Source: Dysgonomonas hofstadii
Lineage (GTDB): Bacteria; Bacteroidota; Bacteroidia; Bacteroidales; Dysgonomonadaceae
Length of the DNA: 64,000 bases
Direction: 5' to 3'
Assembly: GCF_014196915.1 (NCBI RefSeq)
Contig: NZ_JACIEP010000004.1
Span: 186,001-250,000, forward strand
The translations under genes were made by a program, and so were the position numbers. Shown here piece by piece: positions 17,591-25,348 of the stretch. A model generated the notes under the pieces. It was not told the DNA's origin and searched no databases. It worked only from the letters and a program-made list of their open reading frames with translations. How positions within the stretch are numbered: position 1 is the first letter of the stretch; every line of letters starts with the position of its first letter.

Positions 17591-19351
17591 ATGAAAATTC
17601 TGAAATACAACATATTGATTGCAGTGTTTCTTTTTGGGGGAGGACTTCTTTCCGCTCAGCAAAAGACCTATTGCAATCCTATAAATATAGATTACGGTTA
17701 CGGACCTATCCCTAACTTTGTGGAATGGGGTAAGCACCGTACTTCAGCCGATCCGGTGATAGTGAATTATAAAGGCGACTACTTCCTTTTCTCTACTAAT
17801 CAGACCGGATATTGGTGGAGCAGCGATATGCTCAACTGGAACTTTGTTTCCCATCCGTTTCTGCCCGAGGATGTGAAAGCGCAGATCGCTAATAAATGGG
17901 ACGATCTGTGTGCTCCTGCGGCATGGGTACAGGGTGATTCACTCTGTGTATTTGGTTCCACTTATTCATCTCTTTTTCCTATCTGGGTAAGTACAAATCC
18001 AAAAGAGAACCAGTGGAGCAAGGCCGTAGAACATTTCGATATAGGAGGCTGGGATCCTGCATTTTTTGTAGATGATGATGGAAAGCTGTATATGTATAAC
18101 GGTAGCAGTAATGTATATCCGCTTTATGGTATAGAACTCGACCGTAAGACTTTCCAGCCGACAGGAACACGAAAAGAAATGCTTCTGCTCGATTATAATA
18201 AAATAGGCTGGCACCGTTTCGGTGAACACATGGATAATACCTTTCTTAAACCATTTATGGAAGGGGCCTGGATGACTAAGCACAATGGTAAGTATTATCT
18301 GCAATGGGGTGGTCCGGGTACCGAATTCAGCCATTATGGTGATGGAGTTGCGGTAGGAAATAACCCACTTGGCCCGTTCGAACATGTATCGTTACCATTC
18401 AGTATGAAAGCCGGAGGATTTATCCGTGGTGCAGGACATGGTGCAACATTTCAGGATAATGGCGGTAATTACTGGCACACATCCACAATGGTTATCAATG
18501 TGAAGAACAATTTCGAACGCCGTATCGGTATCTGGCCTGCCGGATTTGATAAAGATGATGTGATGTATTGCAATACGGCTTTCGGCGATTATCCATATTA
18601 TATACCTGATGGAAAAGCTGATCATTTGCGGAGCCGTTTTACAGGCTGGATGCTTCTGAACTATAATAAACCTGTGCAGGTATCTTCCTCATTGGGAACT
18701 TATTATGCCAATAATCTTGTAGATGAAGACATAAAAACCTATTGGAGCGCAAAGACCGCCGATAAGGGAGAATGGCTGATAAGCGATCTGGGCGAAGTAT
18801 CGACAGTGTATGGAATACAGATAAACTATGCCGATCAGGATGCGGAATTCACAGGTAAACAGCAAGGTATTTATCATCAATATATTGTCTACTATTCACT
18901 CGATGGAAAGAAATGGCTGGTTCTGATTGATAAGAGCAAGAATAAAAAGGATGTACCTCACGATTATGTAGAACTGGATAAGCCTGTAAAAGCCCGTTAC
19001 ATGAAGATGGAGAATATACACATGCCAACAGGAAAATTTGCCGTTTCCGGATTCCGTGTATTCGGTTTTGGTTCGGGACAAAAGCCGGATGCCGTGAAAC
19101 AGTTTATGGCACTGCGTTCCGATGAAACCGACAGGCGTAATGGCTGGCTAAAATGGCAGCCAGTGGATAATGCTTATGCTTATAATATTTATATAGGTAC
19201 AGAGCCGGATAAACTATACAATTGTGTGATGATACACAATAAGAATGAATATTATTACCCGGGAATGGACAGGACAATGCCTTACTATTTTGCAATAGAG
19301 GCCATAAATGAAAATGGTACATCGGAATGGGTGAGAGCTGAAGCTTTATAA
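17591..19351 (+). CDS. GH43-family glycoside hydrolase with discoidin (F5/8 C) and FN3-like domains
   Basis: This secreted five-bladed beta-propeller glycosidase probably removes arabinose, xylose or galactose residues. A signal peptide (residues 1-22, ending LSAQ) precedes the catalytic domain (about 25-340). The GH43 acids are visible: Asp in RTSADPVIV (base), Asp in GWDPAFFVDDDG (pKa modulator) and Glu in FMEGAWMTKHNGK (acid). A discoidin-like module follows (about 355-495; DIKTYWSAKTADKGEWLISD), then a fibronectin-III-like module (about 500-586). A 290-bp gap of repeats separates it from the core PUL, so joint function with the GH144/GH3 pair is possible but not shown. It lies 40 bp before the esterase gene. 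Confidence 0.88.
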   Translation: MKILKYNILIAVFLFGGGLLSAQQKTYCNPINIDYGYGPIPNFVEWGKHRTSADPVIVNYKGDYFLFSTNQTGYWWSSDMLNWNFVSHPFLPEDVKAQIANKWDDLCAPAAWVQGDSLCVFGSTYSSLFPIWVSTNPKENQWSKAVEHFDIGGWDPAFFVDDDGKLYMYNGSSNVYPLYGIELDRKTFQPTGTRKEMLLLDYNKIGWHRFGEHMDNTFLKPFMEGAWMTKHNGKYYLQWGGPGTEFSHYGDGVAVGNNPLGPFEHVSLPFSMKAGGFIRGAGHGATFQDNGGNYWHTSTMVINVKNNFERRIGIWPAGFDKDDVMYCNTAFGDYPYYIPDGKADHLRSRFTGWMLLNYNKPVQVSSSLGTYYANNLVDEDIKTYWSAKTADKGEWLISDLGEVSTVYGIQINYADQDAEFTGKQQGIYHQYIVYYSLDGKKWLVLIDKSKNKKDVPHDYVELDKPVKARYMKMENIHMPTGKFAVSGFRVFGFGSGQKPDAVKQFMALRSDETDRRNGWLKWQPVDNAYAYNIYIGTEPDKLYNCVMIHNKNEYYYPGMDRTMPYYFAIEAINENGTSEWVRAEAL

Positions 19352-19391
19352 TTATCTTTGAGAATAATATAATTCTAAACTAAATCAGATC

Positions 19392-20159
19392 ATGAAAAAA
19401 ATTATTCTGTTTTTAACCTTAATTGTTAGCACATTATCTTTGTTTGCGCAGTTCCAGAATGCTTCCATAATGGTCAACGGAAATTCATTGTCGTATAAGA
19501 TAATGTTTCCCGAAAATTATGATGAAACAAAACAATATCCGCTACTTGTTTTCCTGCATGGGGCAGGGGAGAGAGGTAGTGATAATGAAAAGCAACTTAC
19601 ACATGGAAAGCAGTTTCTGATCGATAATTTTCATACGGGAAATAATCAGGCTATCGTAATAGCTCCACAATGCCCCGAAAATTCATATTGGGCGGGAGTT
19701 ATCAGGCATCAGATAGGAGATAAAATGCAGATCAAATTTGGTACTGCCGACGAACCTACTCAAACAATGAAAACATTAATGGCTCTTATTCAGGACTGGC
19801 TATCTTCGGGAAAAGTGGATACGAACCGTGTCTATATAGGTGGTCTTTCGATGGGAGGTATGGGTACACTTGAATTGCTTTGGCGTATGCCTCAGACTTT
19901 TACCGCTGCATTCCCTATTTGTGGTGGTGGCGATCTGAATAAGTTACCGATCTATGCCAAAAGTACAGCTGTATGGCTCTTTCACGGAGATGAAGATAGT
20001 GTAGTTCCTGTCGAAAATTCACGGTTGATATATAGCAGACTCAAAGAGCTTGGTTGCGATGTGGAATATACAGAATATAAAGGTGTGAATCATAATAGCT
20101 GGGACAATACTTTTCAGGAGAAAGGCCTGGCCGAATGGCTGTTTTCACATAAAAGATAA
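19392..20159 (+). CDS. Secreted alpha/beta-hydrolase esterase (phospholipase/carboxylesterase-like)
   Basis: This 255-aa alpha/beta-hydrolase is predicted to be periplasmic or secreted (signal peptide 1-19, ending LFAQ). The catalytic triad is recognisable: Ser in GLSMGGMG (about 153), Asp in HGDEDSVVP (about 204) and His in VNHNSWDN (about 236). The oxyanion-hole segment is FLHGAGERG. The fold resembles the predicted esterases related to dienelactone hydrolase and PHB depolymerase found in PULs, so it may remove acyl groups from a polysaccharide. It is 40 bp downstream of the GH43 gene and probably co-transcribed. The acyl substrate is unknown. Confidence 0.83.
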   Translation: MKKIILFLTLIVSTLSLFAQFQNASIMVNGNSLSYKIMFPENYDETKQYPLLVFLHGAGERGSDNEKQLTHGKQFLIDNFHTGNNQAIVIAPQCPENSYWAGVIRHQIGDKMQIKFGTADEPTQTMKTLMALIQDWLSSGKVDTNRVYIGGLSMGGMGTLELLWRMPQTFTAAFPICGGGDLNKLPIYAKSTAVWLFHGDEDSVVPVENSRLIYSRLKELGCDVEYTEYKGVNHNSWDNTFQEKGLAEWLFSHKR

Positions 20160-20420
20160 AATATCTATCAATTGGTTCAGGTAGATAAGGCGAGGTCGTA
20201 TAAAGGTTGGTTATTTTATAAATAAGCAATATTTTTAGTAATGGTTCAAGGGTTGTATTATCATTATGATAAATACGATCCCTGTTTTTATGAAAATGAA
20301 TGAGATTTATCTATGTATAGAGAGAGTTAGTAGAAGCCCCCTCTGGTTCTCCTGTGGGGGAGACGCAGAGAGAGTATAAATAGAAATTGAACTAGTACCT
20401 TTGCGTCTTTGCGAGAAAAT

Positions 20421-20447
20421 CTGTCATCTTTGTCAGGTTTTAGTTAA
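20421..20447 (+). repeat. Dispersed intergenic repeat, copy 3
   Basis: The core TTTGTCAGGTTTTAGTTAA (20429-20447) is identical to copy 1, and the 8 bases before it (CTGTCATC) differ from copy 1 at two positions. The two copies lie 3 kb apart. Confidence 0.75.
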
Positions 20448-20488
20448 GATTATATTCTTCCGTAAAAAATTATTTTTCTCAAATAAAA

Positions 20489-20518
20489 TTTGATAATTAA
20501 CAAAAAAGAATAACTTTG
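20489..20518 (+). promoter_or_regulatory. Promoter of the radical SAM gene
   Basis: A -33 box TTTG (20489-20492) and a -7 box TAACTTTG (20511-20518) are separated by 18 bases, an exact match to the Bacteroidetes primary-sigma consensus. The -7 box ends 30 bp before the start codon. Confidence 0.75.
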
Positions 20519-20548
20519 TATTTCAAAGTTCTTTTTATTTTGTGAGAT

Positions 20549-21952
20549 ATGAAAGTTAAACTTATATTACCAGCTTTGGCTGAAGCCGAAAGTCCGTTTT
20601 GGAGACCAATAAAATACTCATTATTTCCACCATTGGGATTAGCTACATTAGCAGCTTTTCTGTCTCCAGACGATGAAATAGACTTGCAAGATCAGCATGT
20701 CGAGAATCTAAATCTAAATGATGAACCCGATCTGGTAATTATACAGGTTTATATTACAAATGCTTACAGGGCTTATAACATAGCCGATCATTACAGGGCA
20801 AAAGGAGCCTATGTATTATTGGGAGGGTTACATGTGACGGCACTACCCGAAGAAGCCGCACAACATGCAGATAGTATATTCCTTGGACCTGCCGAGGAAT
20901 CATTTCCCCGCTTTCTGGCAAATTTCCGTGATAAGAGGCCACAGAAAGTATATAAATCTGTTACTAGAACATTGAGTAATTTGCCTCCCATCAGAAGAGA
21001 CCTTATAAAACGGAACAAATATCTTGTGCCCAACTCGCTGGTAGTAACCCGGGGATGCCCTCATCATTGCGATTTCTGCTATAAGGATGCTTTCTTCGAA
21101 GGAGGAAAGTCATTTTATACACAACTCGTAGACGATGCTTTGGCGGAAATAGGCAGGCTACCGGGTAAACATCTTTATTTTCTGGACGATCATTTGTTGG
21201 GGAATCCACGCTTTGCGCAGGAATTATTCGACGGTATGAAAGGAATGAACCGTGTATTTCAAAGTGCGGCAACTATCGACTCCATTTTGAATGGCGACCT
21301 GATAGAGAAAGCTGCAGAAGCCGGACTCAGAAGTGTATTCGTTGGTTTTGAAACATTCTCTCCCGAAAATCTGAAGCAAAGCAATAAGAAACAGAATATA
21401 GCACGGAATTATGAAGATGCAGTCAGACGGTTGCATTCATTGGGGATAATGATTAATGGCAGCTTTGTTTTTGGACTCGACCATGATGATAAAGATGTAT
21501 TCCGGCGAACTGTAGAATGGGGTGTGGAAAATGCCATAACCACAGCTACTTATCATGTTCTTACTCTATACCCGGGTACCCGTTTATTTCAACGGATGGA
21601 AACAGAAGGACGGATTATAACCCGTAACTGGGATCTGTATGATACACGCCATGTGGTATATAAAACACATGGATTGACAGCAGAAGAGTTGGAGGAAGGC
21701 TATAACTGGTCGTACAAAGAATTCTATAAATGGACAAATATATTCAATGCATCTTTTAAACATGATTCGGCAAAGCACATATTAAAACATCTGTTCTATA
21801 CAGGCGGATGGAAGAAATTCGAGCCGTTATGGAACTTTATCATTAAAACCGAGGGGCTGAATAAGATGTTGCCTCTGTTGGAGTCAATATTATCGAAAGT
21901 GGAGTACGGGAAGAGAGAGCAGGTAAAAGAGATTGAACGGGTAATTGTTTAA
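20549..21952 (+). CDS. B12-binding-domain radical SAM enzyme
   Basis: This is a cytoplasmic cobalamin-dependent radical SAM protein of unknown substrate. It has 467 aa with an N-terminal B12-binding Rossmann-like domain (about 1-140; VIIQVYITNAYRAYNIADHY, LLGGLHVTALPEEA, FLGPAEESFPRFL). The radical SAM barrel carries the CxxxCxxC cluster motif at Cys170, Cys174 and Cys177 (CPHHCDFC). The region ending in LTLYPGTRLFQRMETEGR is typical of the family that includes hopanoid-modifying enzymes such as HpnP/HpnJ, and a helical C-terminal domain follows. No squalene/hopene gene is nearby, so hopanoid modification is not implied. It has its own consensus promoter and precedes small membrane ORFs. Confidence 0.85.
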   Translation: MKVKLILPALAEAESPFWRPIKYSLFPPLGLATLAAFLSPDDEIDLQDQHVENLNLNDEPDLVIIQVYITNAYRAYNIADHYRAKGAYVLLGGLHVTALPEEAAQHADSIFLGPAEESFPRFLANFRDKRPQKVYKSVTRTLSNLPPIRRDLIKRNKYLVPNSLVVTRGCPHHCDFCYKDAFFEGGKSFYTQLVDDALAEIGRLPGKHLYFLDDHLLGNPRFAQELFDGMKGMNRVFQSAATIDSILNGDLIEKAAEAGLRSVFVGFETFSPENLKQSNKKQNIARNYEDAVRRLHSLGIMINGSFVFGLDHDDKDVFRRTVEWGVENAITTATYHVLTLYPGTRLFQRMETEGRIITRNWDLYDTRHVVYKTHGLTAEELEEGYNWSYKEFYKWTNIFNASFKHDSAKHILKHLFYTGGWKKFEPLWNFIIKTEGLNKMLPLLESILSKVEYGKREQVKEIERVIV

Positions 21953-21965
21953 AATAAAGGATATT

Positions 21966-22097
21966 ATGACTATGGTATTTACGCTGATTATACTTGTTTA
22001 TCTTATTATGGTGGAGTCAGTTACATTGTTCATTAAAAACGATTGTATAAGACAGACTATCTCTTCGGCATTTGGGTTTTTATTAAAATCAAAATAG
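21966..22097 (+). CDS. Small membrane peptide, 43 aa, hypothetical
   Basis: The ORF starts 13 bp after the radical SAM gene with a good Shine-Dalgarno-like AAAGGA upstream. It encodes one hydrophobic helix (about residues 4-24) and a short basic tail. No family is recognised. It may be a genuine small protein co-transcribed with the radical SAM gene, or a leftover of a larger decayed gene. Confidence 0.35.
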   Translation: MTMVFTLIILVYLIMVESVTLFIKNDCIRQTISSAFGFLLKSK

Positions 22098-22114
22098 TTT
22101 ATCTATAGGGAAAA

Positions 22115-22165
22115 ATGGCAATAGATATAATATACCTGCTCTTATATATATTCTTGTCCCATTAG
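22115..22165 (+). pseudogene. 5' fragment of a frameshifted membrane gene
   Basis: ATG 22115 is preceded by AGGGA and encodes 16 hydrophobic residues before TAG. Within it lies TATATATA (22143-22150). If one TA unit were removed, the frame would join exactly to the downstream 100-aa ORF through IYILVPLVGLAIYIKL and give an uninterrupted protein of about 126 aa. This suggests a 2-bp slippage event, a phase-variable tract or a sequencing error. Confidence 0.5.
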
Positions 22166-22194
22166 TAGGATTAGCAATATATATAAAGCTGACA

Positions 22195-22497
22195 ATGAAA
22201 ATGAGAGAAGAGATTGATGATCCTCCTTATTTCAGTATGTTTTTTCTGTTTTATTTATATGGTGGAGTTCTTGTTATAATTTTAACGTCTCTATTTTGGA
22301 AATTATCGGGAATGACTGCAATATTAACGTTTTTCCTTATGCTTGCAGGGCCTGTAATAACAGGAATAATAGCTATTTATAATACTAAAAAGAAGAATGA
22401 CTCTGTTTACCATAAGTGGGTGTTCTATAGTTCAGCCTCTTATGCTGTTGTATTTGCGGGATTACTAATAATGAGTGCGATCATCTCGCTGCTTTAG
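22195..22497 (+). CDS. Small integral membrane protein, hypothetical (probably the 3' part of a frameshifted gene)
   Basis: This 100-aa ORF holds two or three membrane helices (about residues 15-35, 40-60 and 75-98) and a polar loop with KKKNDS. The assigned ATG lacks a recognisable ribosome binding site. The reading frame stays open upstream to 22087 and encodes a further hydrophobic helix, so this ATG is probably internal. The real start is more likely ATG 22115, with the frame broken at a (TA)4 tract. No family is recognised. The stop codon abuts the end of the convergent GH25 gene. Confidence 0.5.
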   Translation: MKMREEIDDPPYFSMFFLFYLYGGVLVIILTSLFWKLSGMTAILTFFLMLAGPVITGIIAIYNTKKKNDSVYHKWVFYSSASYAVVFAGLLIMSAIISLL

Positions 22498-23232
22498 CTA
22501 CTTTTTAATCATCAACCTCTCGAAATCCTGCCTGCTTCCATTATATGCATTCAGATCGACAACAGTATTTATACCTTCTATACGTCCACGATTGGTGTAT
22601 TGCCAGAATGTCCAGTTACGTCCATCGGGAAGATTTGGCTCAGAAAGTATATCACGTATCCAGATGGGGTTTTCGGGAAATTGGTTTATCAGGTAATTTT
22701 TGTAAAACTCATTAGTGGTGTAAATAATAGCTTTCCGTTTATAGTGATCCTCTATTATTTCGAGATAGTTCGTTATCTCCAATATAAGATCCTCTTTACG
22801 ATTGGCTTCCTGACAATTACCTCCATATTCGAGGTCGATCACCGGAGGCAGGTCTATACTGTCGCGGGGAACATAGTGTATGTAATTGCGCGCCTGTTCT
22901 TCTCCATCTTTGCAGAAAGTAAAGAAGTGATAGGCCGCAACCGGGATATTATTGCGGATAGCCTCCCGCCAATTCCACTGAAAGAGAGAGTCTTTATGGT
23001 TACCTCCTTCTGTAGCTTTGATAAAGGCAAAATGTACGGCTTTTTTATCGATCTTCGACCAGTCTATCGTCTGTTGATGGTGAGATACGTCTATTCCCTG
23101 TACGGGATATTCGTCGAATGAAGGGTAATTCATACGGATATATCCGTTAGTATAGGCGATATATAATCCTCCACCGGCAAATATCAGCAGAAGAAAAACG
23201 GCTCCAGCAAATAAAATATGTTTCTTTGTCAT
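22498..23232 (-). CDS. GH25 lysozyme-like muramidase, membrane-anchored
   Basis: This is a predicted N,O-muramidase acting on peptidoglycan. It has 244 aa with an N-terminal membrane anchor or uncleaved signal (about residues 5-27), then a GH25 barrel (about 43-240). Conserved acids are visible: Asp48 in GIDVSHHQ, Glu75 in FIKATEGG, and the Asp133/Glu135 pair in PVIDLEYGG, the usual catalytic DxE. WTFWQYTNRG near the C terminus is also typical. It lies alone on the minus strand, convergent with the preceding ORF. There is no prophage context, so it is more likely a cellular wall-remodelling enzyme than an endolysin. Confidence 0.88.
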   Translation of the reverse strand: MTKKHILFAGAVFLLLIFAGGGLYIAYTNGYIRMNYPSFDEYPVQGIDVSHHQQTIDWSKIDKKAVHFAFIKATEGGNHKDSLFQWNWREAIRNNIPVAAYHFFTFCKDGEEQARNYIHYVPRDSIDLPPVIDLEYGGNCQEANRKEDLILEITNYLEIIEDHYKRKAIIYTTNEFYKNYLINQFPENPIWIRDILSEPNLPDGRNWTFWQYTNRGRIEGINTVVDLNAYNGSRQDFERLMIKK

Positions 23233-23292
23233 CAGAGCTTCAAAATTAGTGGGAAATTACAACATTATTCACGAATAATCACACTATTTTTT

Positions 23293-23322
23293 TTGAAATA
23301 CTGAAATTATATATATTTTTGA
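23293..23322 (+). promoter_or_regulatory. Promoter of the 131-aa membrane protein gene
   Basis: TTTG (23293-23296) and TATTTTTG (23315-23322) have an 18-base spacer, matching the Bacteroidetes consensus. The -7 box ends 30 bp before ATG 23353, the same distance as at the radical SAM promoter. Confidence 0.7.
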
Positions 23323-23352
23323 TAATAATTATTAATCCAAAACTATTAAACT

Positions 23353-23748
23353 ATGTCAGAGTATAACCAACAAGAAACACAAGAGCCTCAAGAAAGTCAG
23401 TTTTCTTCATTTCAGTCGTCTAACACAGATGGCCCCATACAGCCCATCAAACCGGATAACAATTTGGTATTGTCTATTATATCGGCAGTAGTAGGCTTGT
23501 GTTCGCCGTGTTGTATCGGTCTCATTTTAGGTATTATTGCCATTGTATTCTCTACTCAGGTAGATTCCAAATATACCGTAGGAGACTACAGAGGTTCTGA
23601 GAGTGCAGCTAAAACAGCGAAAATTCTGGCATTAATTGCAATAGGGTTATTCGTATTAAATGCTATCTATGCTATCGTTATGTTTGCTACAGGCGGTATG
23701 GATGCTGCATTGGAACAATATAAAATGATTCTCGATCAAATACAATAA
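23353..23748 (+). CDS. DUF4190-like small membrane protein
   Basis: This 131-aa protein has a polar Gln/Ser-rich N terminus (about residues 1-35). Two membrane helices follow: about 38-66, containing CSPCCIGLILGIIAIVFS, and about 90-112. Between them lies a basic loop with SESAAKTAKILA-type residues. The arrangement resembles the DUF4190/CD225-like small membrane proteins of Bacteroidetes. The function of that group is unknown. It has a consensus promoter upstream and a strong terminator downstream. Confidence 0.7.
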   Translation: MSEYNQQETQEPQESQFSSFQSSNTDGPIQPIKPDNNLVLSIISAVVGLCSPCCIGLILGIIAIVFSTQVDSKYTVGDYRGSESAAKTAKILALIAIGLFVLNAIYAIVMFATGGMDAALEQYKMILDQIQ

Positions 23749-23770
23749 GACTGTAACTCTATATTTACTA

Positions 23771-23804
23771 GAGAAAGGTAATGAAAATTACCTTTCTCTT
23801 TTTA
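23771..23804 (+). terminator. Intrinsic terminator, immediately before the DUF2752 start
   Basis: A 12-bp perfect stem (GAGAAAGGTAAT / ATTACCTTTCTC) with a GAAA tetraloop is followed by a T-run. It ends the 131-aa protein gene, but the next start codon is only 4 bp beyond the T-run. Confidence 0.85.
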
Positions 23805-23808
23805 TATT

Positions 23809-24222
23809 ATGAGAAAATATCTCGGATATATTGTATTTGCAGCGGTTCTCCTGATCGTTGGGTATCTGTATTACTCTTATTACGCCGTCAGTGGCGATTT
23901 GTGGAGCAAGCAATGCAGTTTCCATGAATTTACAGGGTTGCACTGCCCAGGTTGTGGAGGACAGCGGGCTTTCTTCGCTCTTCTGCATGGCCATATATTA
24001 GATGCATTACACTATAATGCTTTACTTATTATTGGCCTGCCCTTTTTCCTGTACATATTCTTTTTGCTATGTCAGGTCTATATCGCTAAAGACAAGAAGT
24101 TCCTGAAGTATTTCAATTTTTCGGCGAAGGTCGGATATCTTTTTCTGATAATACTCACTTTGTTCTTCATACTAAGGAATATTCCCGTTTGGCCTTTTAC
24201 CTATCTGGCTCCGCCGCAATAG
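23809..24222 (+). CDS. DUF2752 membrane protein
   Basis: This 137-aa protein has three predicted membrane helices (about 5-27, 62-85 and 103-123) and the characteristic DUF2752 segment GLHCPGCGGQRAF followed by an Ala/Leu-rich stretch with HYNALL. The family's function is unknown. Its start codon lies just after the T-run of a strong terminator, leaving no room for a normal leader if transcription comes from upstream. A weak -7-like TATATTTA (23759-23766) is the only local promoter candidate. The 3' end converges on argD with 4 bp between. Confidence 0.8.
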   Translation: MRKYLGYIVFAAVLLIVGYLYYSYYAVSGDLWSKQCSFHEFTGLHCPGCGGQRAFFALLHGHILDALHYNALLIIGLPFFLYIFFLLCQVYIAKDKKFLKYFNFSAKVGYLFLIILTLFFILRNIPVWPFTYLAPPQ

Positions 24223-24226
24223 ATAT

Positions 24227-25348
24227 TTACAATACCTTCTTGAATCTTTCAAGGAAAATATCAGCCTGCTCCATAGTCAGACATAACGGAGGCAGCAAAC
24301 GGAATACGTTCGCTCCGGTAACTCCGGTAAACACTTTCTCTTCGAAGAGAAGTTTCGAGCGTTTCTCTTTTATCGGTTCGTCAAATTCCATACCTATCAT
24401 CAAACCTCGTCCACGAACATCTTTTATCTGGGGAAATTTCCTTAATTCCTGCATCAGGTATTCGCCTACATTATAAGCATTTTCTATCAGCTTTTCTTCT
24501 TTCATGATATCTAGTACTGCAATAGCTGCGGCACAGGCGAGATGGTTACCTCCGAAGGTTGTGCCTAATTGGCCATATACAGCCTTAAACATCGGATTGA
24601 TTAAAACCCCCGACATAGGAAATCCGTTACCAATACCTTTGGCTACAGTAATCAGATCCGCTTCTATTTCTGCATATTGGTGTGCAAAGAATTTCCCACT
24701 ACGTCCATAACCCGATTGTATCTCATCCAGAATAAGGATTGTTCCCGTCTCGGTGCAAATCTGCCGAAGCTCCTTTAAAAAGCCGTCATAAGGAATTTTT
24801 ATACCTGCAACACCCTGAATACCTTCTATCAAGACACAGGAGTATTCTTTTGTTTCCAGTTCTTTTCGTACTGATTCTATATCGTTGAATGGAGTGAAAA
24901 TATAATTCGGATTTATATTCACAGGCGCAGAATATGCAGGAGAATCTGTGGCGGCTACTGTTGCTGATGTCCGTCCATGAAAAGCTTTGCTGAAAGCCAG
25001 TACTTTTTTCCTCCCGTTATGGAAAGATGCTAGTTTTATGGCATTCTCATTGGCTTCAGCACCTGAATTTACTAAAAACAGATTGTAGTCCGGATAACCA
25101 CATTGCTCACCCAGTTTCTGTGCGACTTCCTGCTGCAATTTATTAATAACAGAATTGGAATAAAAGCCGATCTTATTCAGCTGCTCTGTTAGTTTTGCTA
25201 CATAATAAGGATGTGAATGCCCTACTGAAATAACAGCATGCCCACCATAGAGATCGAGGTATTCATTACCTTTTTCGTCGTACACATAACACCCTTTTCC
25301 CTCCACAATGTTTATATCAAACAATGGGAATACATCAAATAATTTCAT
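24227..25348 (-). CDS. argD: Acetylornithine (or succinylornithine) aminotransferase
   Basis: This PLP-dependent class III aminotransferase makes N-acyl-ornithine from N-acyl-glutamate semialdehyde and glutamate. It has 373 aa. Family blocks are VNSGAEANENAIKLA (about 93-107), FHGRT and LILDEIQSGYGRSGKFF (about 206-220), and the PLP lysine is Lys237 in VAKGIGNG. Bacteroidetes often use N-succinyl rather than N-acetyl intermediates, so the acyl group is not decided. It is the last gene of the minus-strand arginine cluster and starts directly after the MutS-like gene (no gap). Confidence 0.93.
   Translation of the reverse strand: MKLFDVFPLFDINIVEGKGCYVYDEKGNEYLDLYGGHAVISVGHSHPYYVAKLTEQLNKIGFYSNSVINKLQQEVAQKLGEQCGYPDYNLFLVNSGAEANENAIKLASFHNGRKKVLAFSKAFHGRTSATVAATDSPAYSAPVNINPNYIFTPFNDIESVRKELETKEYSCVLIEGIQGVAGIKIPYDGFLKELRQICTETGTILILDEIQSGYGRSGKFFAHQYAEIEADLITVAKGIGNGFPMSGVLINPMFKAVYGQLGTTFGGNHLACAAAIAVLDIMKEEKLIENAYNVGEYLMQELRKFPQIKDVRGRGLMIGMEFDEPIKEKRSKLLFEEKVFTGVTGANVFRLLPPLCLTMEQADIFLERFKKVL

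Larger units (their letters stand above)
20160..20548 (+). other. Intergenic region with repeat debris and a promoter
   Basis: No gene is seen in 389 bp. It contains a GC-rich hairpin (CCCCC at 20337-20341, GGGGG at 20356-20360), a phrase of the kind often seen as intergenic repeat debris in Bacteroidetes (TTTGCGTCTTTGCGAGAAA), repeat copy 3, and the radical SAM promoter described separately. Confidence 0.5.

Noticed and set aside
22600-23121. 173-aa ORF on the plus strand opposite the GH25 gene
   Set aside because: It overlaps a clear GH25 catalytic domain with intact acids and shows no motif of its own; it is a shadow frame.
22498-23232. GH25 protein as a prophage endolysin
   Set aside because: No holin, tail, integrase or other phage gene is near and the protein has an N-terminal membrane anchor.
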